DNA of 64,000 nucleotides from Bremerella sp. P1 (GTDB taxonomy: Bacteria; Planctomycetota; Planctomycetia; Pirellulales; Pirellulaceae): assembly GCF_028748185.1 (NCBI RefSeq), contig NZ_CP118164.1:3100001-3164000 (forward strand), given 5' to 3'. The notes under the pieces are model-generated. The model saw nothing but the letters and a program-made list of their open reading frames with translations. It did no database searches and was not told the DNA's origin. A program made the position numbers and the translations under genes. Positions 36,593-45,623 of the stretch are shown piece by piece (position 1 is the stretch's first letter; the number at the start of each line of letters is the position of its first letter).

Positions 36593-37705
36593 ATGATGTC
36601 CCGCCTCTGCTTACTACTAACCTTCCTCTCGTTCTTGCCTGCCACCGATCTCCTAGCGACCGAATACGGCAACATCGTCACCGTCGCAGGTACTGGCCAA
36701 AAAGAACTGGGCAAAATGGAAGGCCCGGTCGACCAGGTCAACATTGGTCAGACATTCGGTGTGCTGATCGGCCCGGATGGGGCGATGTATGTGACAGAAG
36801 TCGAAAACCATCGTGTGCTGCGAGTCGACCTGAAGACCAAGCAGGTCACGACCGTCGCTGGTAACGGCACGAAAGGGTATGCAGGTGACGGCGGACCGGC
36901 GACCGAAGCCCAGCTCAACGAACCCTACGAAGTCCGCTTCGCTGGCAATGGTGACATGTATTTCGTGGAGATGCAGAACCACCTCATTCGCAAAGTCGAT
37001 GCGAAGACCGGAACCATCTCGACCGTCGCAGGCACCGGCAAGCCCGGCTACTCTGGCGATGGCGGCCCAGCGCTCAAGGCCCAGTTCAATCGACCGCACA
37101 GCATTGTGCTGAGTGAAGACGACTCAACGTTGTATGTGGCTGACATTCAGAACCATCGAATCCGCGCGATCGATTTAAAGACTGGGGTTATCCAGTCAAT
37201 CGCTGGCAACGGTGATAAGAAGCTGCCAATCGACGGCGAGACAACGGTTGGGAAGTCGATGGTCGGTCCCCGGGCACTCTATCTCGATGGAAACGATCTG
37301 TGGATCGCTTTGCGAGAAGGACACAGTGTCTGGCGCTTGGACTTGAAGACCGGCATCGTGTATCACGTGGCCTGCTCAGGCAAGAAGGGTTATAGCGGCG
37401 ACGGCGGCAGTGCCAAAGAAGCAACGATGAATGGTCCCAAGGGAATCGTCAAAGCACCCAACGGCAGTCTGTACGTGGTCGACACCGAAAATCAGGCCAT
37501 TCGCGAGATCGACGTGAAGAACGATCGCATCCGTACCGTGGCTGGCATCGGACCGCAAGGACGTGGTTACTCGGGCGATAATGGCCCAGCGACGAAGGCC
37601 AAGATGGATCGCCCGCACGGGATTGGTGTCGGAGTGGATAACGCTTTGTACATCGGCGATACGAACAATCACCGGGTTCGCAAAGTCGTGCCCGTAAGCG
37701 AATAA
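36593..37705 (+). CDS. Secreted NHL-repeat beta-propeller protein
   Basis: About 370 residues with a signal peptide (LCLLLTFLSFLPATDLLA). Six repeats share VAGTGKPGYSGDGGPA followed by a NRPHSIV-type and a VADIQNHRIRAIDLKTG-type strand, the NHL propeller pattern. It probably binds a ligand or protein in the periplasm. The GTG at 36584 and ATG at 36596 are alternative starts. Eleven bases separate it from the isomerase-like gene. Confidence 0.88.
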   Translation: MMSRLCLLLTFLSFLPATDLLATEYGNIVTVAGTGQKELGKMEGPVDQVNIGQTFGVLIGPDGAMYVTEVENHRVLRVDLKTKQVTTVAGNGTKGYAGDGGPATEAQLNEPYEVRFAGNGDMYFVEMQNHLIRKVDAKTGTISTVAGTGKPGYSGDGGPALKAQFNRPHSIVLSEDDSTLYVADIQNHRIRAIDLKTGVIQSIAGNGDKKLPIDGETTVGKSMVGPRALYLDGNDLWIALREGHSVWRLDLKTGIVYHVACSGKKGYSGDGGSAKEATMNGPKGIVKAPNGSLYVVDTENQAIREIDVKNDRIRTVAGIGPQGRGYSGDNGPATKAKMDRPHGIGVGVDNALYIGDTNNHRVRKVVPVSE

Positions 37706-37716
37706 GGAATTATCCA

Positions 37717-38622
37717 ATGCACGCGATCAATCGACGACAGATGCTTCAAGGTTCTCTGGCTGCCGCCGCCGCGGTAGGCCTTGGTGGTTCGCTTTCCGCC
37801 GACGATGCTTCCCCCAGCCGCTGGAAGCTGATCACGTTTACCAAGTTTCTGCAGCCGCTCAGCTATGACGAGATGGCCAAACAGGTGGCCGAGATTGGCT
37901 ATGATGGAATCGAAGCGCCAATCCGCGTCGGAGGTCATATCGAACCGGAGAATGTGGCGGAGGAATTGCCCAAGTTCGTCGAAGCGCTGAAGAAGCAGGG
38001 CCTCACGATCGACATACTGACTTCCAGCATCAACAGCGTCGATTCGCCCAACGCGGAAGAGACGCTGAAGGTGGCCAAAGAGTTGGGCATCCCGCGGTAT
38101 CGCATGTCGTACTACAAGTATGACTTGAAGAAGCCAGTCGTCCGCCAGGTCCGCGAAGCCGGCGCCAAGCTGAAAGACCTGGCGGCAATGAACGAGGAGA
38201 TCGGCATTCAGGCCGTCTACCAGAATCACTCCGGCAGCCATTACGTGGGTGCGCCGATCTGGGACATCATGCAGCTGGTTCGCCAGTACGATCCTAAAGT
38301 CGTGTCGATGGCATTCGATATCGGACATGCCCGGGTCGAAGGTAACACGTCGTGGCCGATCCAGTGGAACTTGGTCCAGTCGCACCTCGGCTCGGTCTAC
38401 ATCAAGGACTTTACAGGGAACAGCGGCCGACCGGCGTGGTGCTCGGTGACTGAAGGAGAGCTTCCTGGCGAGTTCTGGAAGCTGCTCAAAGCGAGTGACT
38501 ATAACGGTCCGATCTCGCTGCATGTCGAGTACCTGCATGGTGAAGAAGCAAAGCAGGTCTCGAACCATATCGCGGCGATGAAACGCGATTTGGCTTGGCT
38601 CAAGCAGAAGCTCGCGTCGTAG
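37717..38622 (+). CDS. Sugar phosphate isomerase/epimerase-like TIM-barrel protein with Tat-type leader
   Basis: A 301-residue protein. NRRQMLQGSLAAAAAVGLGGSLSA is a twin-arginine-like signal. The xylose-isomerase-like TIM barrel follows (EIGYDGIEAPIRVGGHIEPE, YRMSYYKYD, NHSGSHYVG, AFDIGHARVEG, LHVEYLHGEE), with the usual acidic and His metal ligands. Exported homologues are frequent in planctomycete sugar loci. The substrate is unknown. Confidence 0.86.
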   Translation: MHAINRRQMLQGSLAAAAAVGLGGSLSADDASPSRWKLITFTKFLQPLSYDEMAKQVAEIGYDGIEAPIRVGGHIEPENVAEELPKFVEALKKQGLTIDILTSSINSVDSPNAEETLKVAKELGIPRYRMSYYKYDLKKPVVRQVREAGAKLKDLAAMNEEIGIQAVYQNHSGSHYVGAPIWDIMQLVRQYDPKVVSMAFDIGHARVEGNTSWPIQWNLVQSHLGSVYIKDFTGNSGRPAWCSVTEGELPGEFWKLLKASDYNGPISLHVEYLHGEEAKQVSNHIAAMKRDLAWLKQKLAS

Positions 38623-38682
38623 TTTCACGGTCACTACCAACTCCCGGCCTGCCTCAAAACCCCACCTTTCCTGGAGAGCATT

Positions 38683-40569
38683 GTGAGAATCTTATCCGCG
38701 CTCATCCTGTCGTGTGTTGCATTTGTCGGTTCAACGCTTGGGGCGGACCAGCGTCCCAACATTGTTTGGCTTTCGTGCGAAGACATTAGCCCGCATATCG
38801 GTTGCTTTGGTGACGAGCACGCCATCACGCCCAACATCGATCAGTTGGCCACCGAAGGTGTACGCTATACCAACACGTTTACCACGGCCGGCGTGTGTGC
38901 TCCATGCCGTAGCGGGATCATCACCGGCATGTACCAGACCTCGCTCGGTTCGCAGCACATGCGCTGCACGGCGACCTTGCCCGACGAGATCAAGCCGTTT
39001 CCCATTTACCTGCGGGAAGCAGGTTACTACTGCACAAATAACTCGAAGCAGGACTATCAGTTTCGCACGCCCAAAGAAACCTGGGACGCGTCTTCCGGCA
39101 AAGCCCATTGGCGCAATCGCCCCGACAAGTCGCAGCCGTTCTTTTCGGTGTTCAACTTCACCGGTTGTCACGAGTCAGGCATTGCCTCGAAGGGCAAATA
39201 CGAATCGGTCACGAAGGTGTTAACGCCAGAGCAGCGACAAGATCCTGCGAAGCTCGAACTGCCGCCATACTATCCCGACACGCCGGTCGTTCGCGAAGAT
39301 TGGAAACGCAACTACGAGCTGATCACGGCCATGGATCACTGGGCAGGCAATCTGATTCAGCAGCTGAAAGACGACGGCTTGTACGAAGACACGATCATCA
39401 TGTTCTGGTCCGATCATGGCGTCGGCTTGCCGCGAGCCAAACGCTGGCTGTACGACTCGGGTACCCATATTCCCTTGGTTGTTCGCATTCCGGAAAAGTT
39501 TCGCGTCGATGCACAAGGGACGCCAGGAGAAATAAATGACCAGCTGGTCAGCTCAATCGATTTCGGACCGACTGTGTTGAAGTTGGCAGGAGTCGAAGTG
39601 CCTGACTACGTGCAGGGTCAGCCATTCTTGGGTAGCGATGTGACTCCACGTGACTACGTGTACGGGGCACGCGATCGGATGGACGAGCGATACGATATCA
39701 TCCGGATGGTCCGCGACAAGCAGTTCAAATATATCCGCAACTACGAGCCGCTGAAGACGTACTACCAGTACATGAACACCCCGGAGAAAGGGGCGACGAT
39801 GAGCGAGCTTCGTCGACTGCATGAGAAGGGACAACTGCCAGCCAAGGCCGAGTATTTCTTTTCAAACACGAAGCCGGTGGAAGAGCTTTACGACTGCCAG
39901 GCCGATCCACACGAGGTGAATAACCTGGCTGACGATCCGAAGTACGCCGATGTCCTCAAGAGGATGCGGGCCGCTCATCGGCAGTGGGTGCTGGAGACGC
40001 GCGATACGGGACTGATTCCCGAGCCAATCCTCGTTCACCGTTCGAAGCAGTTGGGAAGCGAGTACGCGGTACTCCGACAACCAGGCAGCGACCAGGTCAA
40101 CCGGCGTATTGCCACCACGGCGACCCTAGCATCGGAAGGCCAGTCGGCACTACCCAAGCTGATTCAAGCCATAAAGGATGAAGACGATGCCGTGCGATAC
40201 TGGGCAGCCACCGGGATTGGCAATATCGGTGAGCCAGCGCGCGAGGACGCCGCAGAAATCGTTCAGGCTGCTCTGAGCGATGAATCTTCCGCCGTGCGAA
40301 CTGCCGCTGCCAGGGCCCTTTGCCGCATGGGACTGCCGGAAAGTGCCTTGCCGGTACTGGTGAAGGAAATGACCACGGGCCAACAGTGGGAACGGCTTCA
40401 GGCGGCGATTGTTTTGGATGAAATCGACGAGCAAGCTCGCCCAGTGATGGAAGAGATGAAGCAGGGACTCAAGTATCAAAAGGGCTTCAACTCCGACGGC
40501 AAGTACCGTGTTCGCGTGACAAACCGAGCCCTGAATGAGCTCCAGGGAACCACCAACACGGTTCCTTAA
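38683..40569 (+). CDS. Sulfatase with C-terminal HEAT repeats
   Basis: A 628-residue protein starting at a GTG with ggagag nine bases upstream. After the signal peptide (ends LGADQ) comes RPNIVWLSCEDISPHIGCFGD and a formylglycine site at Cys72 that reads C-A-P-C-R, with Cys instead of Ser at the fourth position. MFWSDHGVGLPRAKRWLYDSGTHIPL is also conserved. Residues ~480-590 are HEAT-like repeats (DDAVRYWAATGIGNIGEPAREDAAEIV). It resembles heparan/N-sulfoglucosamine-type sulfatases of planctomycetes. Confidence 0.9.
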   Translation: MRILSALILSCVAFVGSTLGADQRPNIVWLSCEDISPHIGCFGDEHAITPNIDQLATEGVRYTNTFTTAGVCAPCRSGIITGMYQTSLGSQHMRCTATLPDEIKPFPIYLREAGYYCTNNSKQDYQFRTPKETWDASSGKAHWRNRPDKSQPFFSVFNFTGCHESGIASKGKYESVTKVLTPEQRQDPAKLELPPYYPDTPVVREDWKRNYELITAMDHWAGNLIQQLKDDGLYEDTIIMFWSDHGVGLPRAKRWLYDSGTHIPLVVRIPEKFRVDAQGTPGEINDQLVSSIDFGPTVLKLAGVEVPDYVQGQPFLGSDVTPRDYVYGARDRMDERYDIIRMVRDKQFKYIRNYEPLKTYYQYMNTPEKGATMSELRRLHEKGQLPAKAEYFFSNTKPVEELYDCQADPHEVNNLADDPKYADVLKRMRAAHRQWVLETRDTGLIPEPILVHRSKQLGSEYAVLRQPGSDQVNRRIATTATLASEGQSALPKLIQAIKDEDDAVRYWAATGIGNIGEPAREDAAEIVQAALSDESSAVRTAAARALCRMGLPESALPVLVKEMTTGQQWERLQAAIVLDEIDEQARPVMEEMKQGLKYQKGFNSDGKYRVRVTNRALNELQGTTNTVP

Positions 40570-40611
40570 TCGCTACGCTCAGACGTTCCGATCCCAAAAG
40601 GTCTTCACGAA

Positions 40612-42066
40612 ATGGAACCGACGATGGCATTGCTTCAACCGCTTCGCCCTTTTTTTGTGGCCCTATGCCTGGCGCTCTCGCTGTTTGGCTTCGGGGAGAG
40701 TCTGTGGGCGCAGGAAACACGTCCGCCCAATGTGATTGTGATCTTGTGCGATAACCTGGGCTACGGCGACATCGGTTGTTTTGGATCGAAGCTGCATCGC
40801 ACGCCTCATCTCGACCAGATGGCCACTGAGGGAATGAAGCTGACCGACCTCTACGCGGCCAGTGGCGTGTGCACTCCATCTCGGGCAGCGCTATTGACCG
40901 GCTGTTATCCGCCGCGGGTCGACATGCATCGCAGCGACACAGGCGGAGCTGTCTTGCAGCCTGTTTCGCCGAAAGGGCTTTCGCCAGATGAAATCACGCT
41001 TGCCGAGCTACTGAAGACCAAGGGCTACGCTACCACGATCATAGGTAAGTGGCATCTGGGGGATCAGTTGCCGTTTCTGCCCACGCGGCAAGGCTTTGAT
41101 TCCTTCTATGGAATTCCCTACAGCGATGACATGACGCCTCGTGCTGGTAAGCCATGGCCCGATCTACCGCTGATGCGCGATGAAGAGGTGATCGATGCCC
41201 CGGTCGACCTGAACATGGCGACAAGGCTGTATACCTTCGAAGCGATTCGTTTCATCACCGAGAACCGCGAGCGGCCGTTCTTCCTTTACCTGCCGCAGGC
41301 AATGCCAGGCAGTACGCGGGCTCCCTATGCCAGCGATACTTTTCGAGGGAAGAGTAAGAACGGACCTTGGGGAGATTCCATCGAGGAACTCGACTGGTCC
41401 ACCGGACAGATTTTGAAAACACTTCAGCTACTGCAGCTCGACAAGCAGACTCTTGTCATTTGGACGAGCGACAATGGTGCGCCGCGGCGTAACCCAGTTC
41501 AGGGATCGAACGAACCTCTCAAAGGTTGGGGGTACACGACGGCGGAAGGTGGCATGCGCGTTCCAACGATTGCCTGGTGGCCTGGGACGATCCCTAGCGG
41601 AAGCGAGTGTGCCGAGGTCGCCTCGCTGATGGATCTCTATCCCACGATCGCTCATCTGGCCGGAGCCCCGTTGCCGCAGGATCGCGTGATTGATGGCAAA
41701 GACATTCTGCCGCTGTTAAAAGGGACGCCCGGCGCGAAGTCGCCTCACGAGGCGTTCTACTACTACATGTTCGATCAACTTCAGGCCGTTCGCAGCGGCG
41801 ATTGGAAGTTGTATCTCCCTCTGCAGAACGTGAGGGGTGGCTGGCAGCAAGAGAAAGAAGCATTTGCCCAGCCTAGGCTCTTCAATCTGAAAGAGGATCT
41901 GCAGGAGACGAGTGATGTCGCCAAGGAAAATCCCGAAATCGTAGAGCAAATGATGCTTCTGGCGAAGAAGATCCAGGACGATCTTGGGGATGACGAGAAC
42001 CCTGGCCCTGGCCGCCGACGAGCAGGCCATTTTCCTGAGCCAACAGCCCGTATCTTGACTAAATAG
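40612..42066 (+). CDS. Arylsulfatase (family S1 sulfatase), secreted
   Basis: This 484-residue protein has its signal peptide ending at LWAQE, then PPNVIVILCDNLGYGDIGCFGSK. The formylglycine site is C87-T-P-S-R with AALLTGCYP. GKWHLGD and WTSDNGAPRR are intact, so it should be active once matured. The order of blocks resembles cerebroside/arylsulfatase-A-like enzymes. It follows the HEAT-sulfatase gene by 42 bases, likely in the same transcript. Confidence 0.92.
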   Translation: MEPTMALLQPLRPFFVALCLALSLFGFGESLWAQETRPPNVIVILCDNLGYGDIGCFGSKLHRTPHLDQMATEGMKLTDLYAASGVCTPSRAALLTGCYPPRVDMHRSDTGGAVLQPVSPKGLSPDEITLAELLKTKGYATTIIGKWHLGDQLPFLPTRQGFDSFYGIPYSDDMTPRAGKPWPDLPLMRDEEVIDAPVDLNMATRLYTFEAIRFITENRERPFFLYLPQAMPGSTRAPYASDTFRGKSKNGPWGDSIEELDWSTGQILKTLQLLQLDKQTLVIWTSDNGAPRRNPVQGSNEPLKGWGYTTAEGGMRVPTIAWWPGTIPSGSECAEVASLMDLYPTIAHLAGAPLPQDRVIDGKDILPLLKGTPGAKSPHEAFYYYMFDQLQAVRSGDWKLYLPLQNVRGGWQQEKEAFAQPRLFNLKEDLQETSDVAKENPEIVEQMMLLAKKIQDDLGDDENPGPGRRRAGHFPEPTARILTK

Positions 42067-42088
42067 GGCCATTTTTCGGGACATTTTG

Positions 42089-42160
42089 CCAGCGAACCGC
42101 ACCCAGGTGGCGGTTGTCTCTCTCGCTGGACCGCACTCCGCGCCAAAGGCATCGTGCGGT
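42089..42160 (+). promoter_or_regulatory. Two abutting hairpins upstream of metG
   Basis: Hairpin 1 pairs ccagcga (42089-42095) with tcgctgg (42123-42129) and encloses accgc/gcggt (42096-42100 and 42110-42114). Hairpin 2 starts on the next base: accgca (42130-42135) with tgcggt (42155-42160), enclosing gcc-aaa-ggc. A TACAAT at 42160-42165 could be the -10 of metG. The region may be a 3' end structure of the sulfatase transcript or a control site for metG. Confidence 0.45.
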
Positions 42161-42223
42161 ACAATGCCCAATTCTTGACGTTGAAACCCCTACGAGTAGG
42201 ACCTCACCTACGAGGAATCCCCC

Positions 42224-44284
42224 ATGCCAAGACGCATTTTGGTCACCTCTGCCCTGCCCTATGCGAATGGGCCGATCCATATCGGACATCTGGTGGAATA
42301 CATCCAGACCGATATCTGGGTCCGCTTTCAGAAGCTGTCGGGCAACGATTGCCGTTATTTCTGCGCCGACGATACGCACGGCACGGCGATCATGATCAGC
42401 GCTCAAAAGAACGGAGTGACCGAAGAAGAGTTCATCGCCAAGATGAGCGAGGAACATCAGCAGGACTTTGCCGGGTTTGGGGTTCAGTTTGATAACTACG
42501 GGTCGACCCACAGCGATGAGAACCGCGAGCTGTGCGCCGAGTTCTGGCAGTCGCTGCGCGATGCCGATCTGGTCGTCGAAAAGGACGTGCATCAGCTTTT
42601 CGATCCCGAGAAGAAGACGTTCCTGGCCGATCGTTTCGTGCGTGGTACGTGTCCGAAATGTAAGTCCGAGAATCAGCCGGGCGATAACTGCTCGAAGTGT
42701 GGTGCCGCCTACACTCCAGCGGACCTGATTGATCCGAAGAGTACGCTTTCAGGGGCCACGCCAGAGCTAAAGACAGCCAAGCACTTGTTTGTGCACCTGG
42801 AAAAGCTGCATGGCTTTCTCGACGAGTGGACACAGAGCGGATATCACTTGCAGGACGAAGTCGCCAACTACTTGAAGGGGCACTTCCTGCACGACGAACT
42901 TCGTGACTGGGACATCTCGCGTCCGGGGCCTTACTTCGGCTTCGAGATTCCCGACAGTCCTGGCGATTATTGGTACGTTTGGTTTGACGCCCCGATCGGC
43001 TACATCGCCTCGTCGTGGCAGTGGTGCAAAGCCAACGGCGAAGACCTGGCCACGTGGTGGAAGAATCCTGAAACGGAAGTGCATCACTTCATCGGGAAAG
43101 ATATCACCTATTTCCACACGCTGTTCTGGCCCGGCATGCTTAAGACGGCCGGCTACAATCTGCCGACAAAGGTTCACATCCACGGCTTTCTGACGGTCGA
43201 TGGCAAGAAGATGTCCAAGAGCGACGGAACGTTCGTTAAAGCGGCGACGTACCTGAAGCACTTGGATCCGGCCTACCTGCGTTACTTCTATGCATCGAAG
43301 CTTGGTCCGAGACTGGACGACCTCGATATGAACCTCGAGGAGTTCGCTGACAAGATCAACTCGGACCTGATTGGTAAGGTCGTGAACCTCGCTTCGCGGA
43401 CGGCCAAGTTCGTCGAGAAGTCCGGCCTGTCGGCTGAGTATCCCGACGACGATGGCTTGTTCGAGAAGGCTGCGGCTGCCGGCGATCAGATTGCCAAGGC
43501 CTACGAAGACTGCGATCTGAACAAGGCCATGCGGTTGATCCTGGAGCTTGCCGACGCGGCGAACCCGTTTATCGAAGCGAACAAGCCCTGGGAGCTTCGC
43601 AAAGATCCGGCCAACGCCCAGAAGCTACAAGATGTTTGTACGGTCGGCCTGAACTTGTTTCGGCAGATCGTCGTGTACTTGTCGCCGGTGTTACCGAAGC
43701 TGGCCGAACAAACAGGCGAACTTTTAAACGATCCGATTACCAGTTGGGATCAGGCCAAGACGCCGCTCACTGGGACCGAGGTCAATAAATTCAGTCACTT
43801 GATGAAACGTGTTGAAGCAGACAAGGTGAAAGCCATGATCGACGATAGTAAGGAAGAAGCGGCGGCAGAAGCTCCGGCTGAGAACAACCAGGCCGAAGAG
43901 ACCTCTGCGAAGTTCAACGACAGCGCGCAGCCCATGGTCGACGAGCCCATGGCCGAAGAGTGCACGATCGACGATTTCGTGAAGGTCGACCTGCGTGTGG
44001 CCCGCGTCCTTTCGGCCGAACAAGTGCCGGAAGCTCGTAAGCTGTTGAAGCTGACCCTCGGACTGGGTGGCGATCATCGCAAGCAGGTCTTCGCCGGTAT
44101 CAAGGCAGCCTACAAACCAGAAGATCTGGTCGGCCGGTTGGTCGTGATGGTAGCCAATCTGAAGCCGCGTCAGATGAAGTTTGGCCTCAGCGAAGGCATG
44201 GTCTGTGCCAGCGGCCCAGGCGGTGAAGAAGTCTTCCTGCTCAGCCCTGACGAAGGTGCGAAGCCAGGTCAGCGGATTCACTGA
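42224..44284 (+). CDS. metG: Methionine--tRNA ligase
   Basis: A 686-residue protein. The class I signature is P-I-HIGH (residues ~16-21) and KKMSKSDG lies near residue 330. The zinc knuckle is C-PK-C ... C-SK-C near residues 145-165. A C-terminal EMAPII/Arc1p-like tRNA-binding domain ([31 protein letters not shown]) follows an Ala/Glu-rich linker. Length and architecture match the long bacterial type. The ATG has gagga seven bases upstream. A terminator follows. Confidence 0.97.
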   Translation: MPRRILVTSALPYANGPIHIGHLVEYIQTDIWVRFQKLSGNDCRYFCADDTHGTAIMISAQKNGVTEEEFIAKMSEEHQQDFAGFGVQFDNYGSTHSDENRELCAEFWQSLRDADLVVEKDVHQLFDPEKKTFLADRFVRGTCPKCKSENQPGDNCSKCGAAYTPADLIDPKSTLSGATPELKTAKHLFVHLEKLHGFLDEWTQSGYHLQDEVANYLKGHFLHDELRDWDISRPGPYFGFEIPDSPGDYWYVWFDAPIGYIASSWQWCKANGEDLATWWKNPETEVHHFIGKDITYFHTLFWPGMLKTAGYNLPTKVHIHGFLTVDGKKMSKSDGTFVKAATYLKHLDPAYLRYFYASKLGPRLDDLDMNLEEFADKINSDLIGKVVNLASRTAKFVEKSGLSAEYPDDDGLFEKAAAAGDQIAKAYEDCDLNKAMRLILELADAANPFIEANKPWELRKDPANAQKLQDVCTVGLNLFRQIVVYLSPVLPKLAEQTGELLNDPITSWDQAKTPLTGTEVNKFSHLMKRVEADKVKAMIDDSKEEAAAEAPAENNQAEETSAKFNDSAQPMVDEPMAEECTIDDFVKVDLRVARVLSAEQVPEARKLLKLTLGLGGDHRKQVFAGIKAAYKPEDLVGRLVVMVANLKPRQMKFGLSEGMVCASGPGGEEVFLLSPDEGAKPGQRIH

Positions 44285-44316
44285 TTAGTTTGAAGTTTTC
44301 AGTCTTCAGTTTTCAG

Positions 44317-44352
44317 AAAGGCTGTCCCGGTGTTTCCTGGATAGCCTTTTTT
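44317..44352 (+). terminator. Rho-independent terminator of metG
   Basis: The stem aaggctgtcc pairs with ggatagcctt (one G-U), with an 11-base loop, and is followed by ttttttg. It lies 33 bases after the metG stop. On the other strand a short T-run could also help end the convergent 44358 gene. Confidence 0.8.
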
Positions 44353-44357
44353 GATGT

Positions 44358-44891
44358 TTAGACATCCCTCAGGTTGAGGATCATCTCGACTGCGTACGGA
44401 TCGAGATTCATCTGCTTCGCGATTTCTGCCTGCGAAATACCTTGGTCGGCGAGAGCATAGACCTCGGCACGTTTTACTTCGTCGCAGAGTAGCTCCGACA
44501 CGGCACTGAAATTGGGGCTTCCCTCTCCGACCAACTCGCGGCTCTCTTGCAGCGTTCGCTCGATTGGACGGCGTTCTTCCGGCGTGAGTTGGGCAGCTTC
44601 GATCTTCATCAGCGTACGCTGTAGAATCAGTAGCTTGGTATCGACGATGGCCTGAAGTTCTCGTGTCCGTTCGAGCATTTCAACCTGCCACTGGTTCAGC
44701 TCGGCTGGACCGCCGGACATCGACCACTCTTTGTTCTCCGGCCTGGGGTTCGAGACGAGGTAGTTGTCGTCTTTTCCGCGGGCCTTCTTCGCTCGTATCT
44801 GGCCGCGCCAGTTTCGGCGCATCAAGATCCAGATGAGTAGGATGAGTCCTCCGAAGAACATCAAGTAAGGTAAGTAGCTGTCATCGCCCAT
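44358..44891 (-). CDS. Membrane-anchored protein with C-terminal helix-turn-helix-like segment
   Basis: About 177 residues. The ATG at 44891 is preferred over one at 44900 because aggga is eight bases upstream. A single N-terminal helix (YLPYLMFFGGLILLIWILM) is followed by a basic stretch, a helical region and a C-terminal segment, ALADQGISQAEIAKQMNLDPYAVEMIL, that looks like a helix-turn-helix of sigma-region-4 type. The family is unrecognised. DNA binding by a membrane-anchored protein is possible but unproven. Confidence 0.65.
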   Translation of the reverse strand: MGDDSYLPYLMFFGGLILLIWILMRRNWRGQIRAKKARGKDDNYLVSNPRPENKEWSMSGGPAELNQWQVEMLERTRELQAIVDTKLLILQRTLMKIEAAQLTPEERRPIERTLQESRELVGEGSPNFSAVSELLCDEVKRAEVYALADQGISQAEIAKQMNLDPYAVEMILNLRDV

Positions 44892-44924
44892 ATCGTGCAT
44901 CCCTGCCTGAGGTGTCTGGCCGTG

Positions 44925-45590
44925 CTACTGATCGAGAACCAGGTACTTGTCCAGCAGGGCCTCGACGCCGATGCAGTACTGCGAACTGCTTTCGTTTTCC
45001 TCGTATACCGGATCCATCGCCACGGCGGACACCGATTCGCGAAGCCCCAGCAGGATCTCGCGGACGTGTTCCATGTTGTGCAGCGTCATCACTTCGCCAG
45101 AGCCGTCATCCGTGGTGGCGTACTTCTTGGCCTTTTCTTCGTCCGTGAACAGGTTGATCAGCGTGATCGGCTTCCCTTCCTCGTCGTTGCCGACGGTACT
45201 GGAATAACCATCTTCCTGCTTGATGACAAATACTGGGTAATTCCAAGGCGAATTGTCGACGATCAGGAAATCTTCCAGTAGCGTTTTGATCTTGGCGACC
45301 CACTTGGCGTTGATGTCGAACTCGATTGGCTCGGGATCATAAGCGACTTGGGTTACCGGCAGTTTTAGGCTTTTAAGAAACCAGCGGAATTCGCGATCGT
45401 TATTCAACTGGCGAGGTTCGCCGATGATGGCGAACTGCTGCATGAAGTTGAGCGCGACCTGCTCGGTCGAGTGCGTGGTCAGGATATGTTGGGGCTGATC
45501 ATCGGTATCTTTGGGATCGACAATCGATGTGTAACCGCCCCCATGCGCGATGAGGTAAAGCGGATACTCCCACTGAATCGGTGCGGACAT
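44925..45590 (-). CDS. Hypothetical protein made of two related halves (221 aa)
   Basis: I do not recognise the family. Residues ~7-108 and ~114-220 are clearly homologous: WEYPLYLIAHGGGYTSIVD aligns with WNYPVFVIKQEDGYSSTVG, and the ends KIKTLLEDFLIVD and GVEALLDKYLVLD correspond. The unit is about 105 residues, mixed alpha/beta, without signal or membrane segments. The fusion of two copies suggests a pseudo-dimer. It is flanked by the membrane HTH-like gene and rlmN on the same strand, with 33-base gaps. Confidence 0.7.
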   Translation of the reverse strand: MSAPIQWEYPLYLIAHGGGYTSIVDPKDTDDQPQHILTTHSTEQVALNFMQQFAIIGEPRQLNNDREFRWFLKSLKLPVTQVAYDPEPIEFDINAKWVAKIKTLLEDFLIVDNSPWNYPVFVIKQEDGYSSTVGNDEEGKPITLINLFTDEEKAKKYATTDDGSGEVMTLHNMEHVREILLGLRESVSAVAMDPVYEENESSSQYCIGVEALLDKYLVLDQ

Positions 45591-45623
45591 TTCCGGGGCT
45601 TCTCCTGGTTTCGGATCCGTGGT

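Noticed and set aside
42067-42223. T-box riboswitch before metG
   Set aside because: No stem I specifier loop, T-box sequence or terminator/antiterminator pair could be found.
44294-44316. Direct repetition of ttcag/ttttcag after metG
   Set aside because: A short low-complexity run before the terminator. There is no array structure and it is not a CRISPR.
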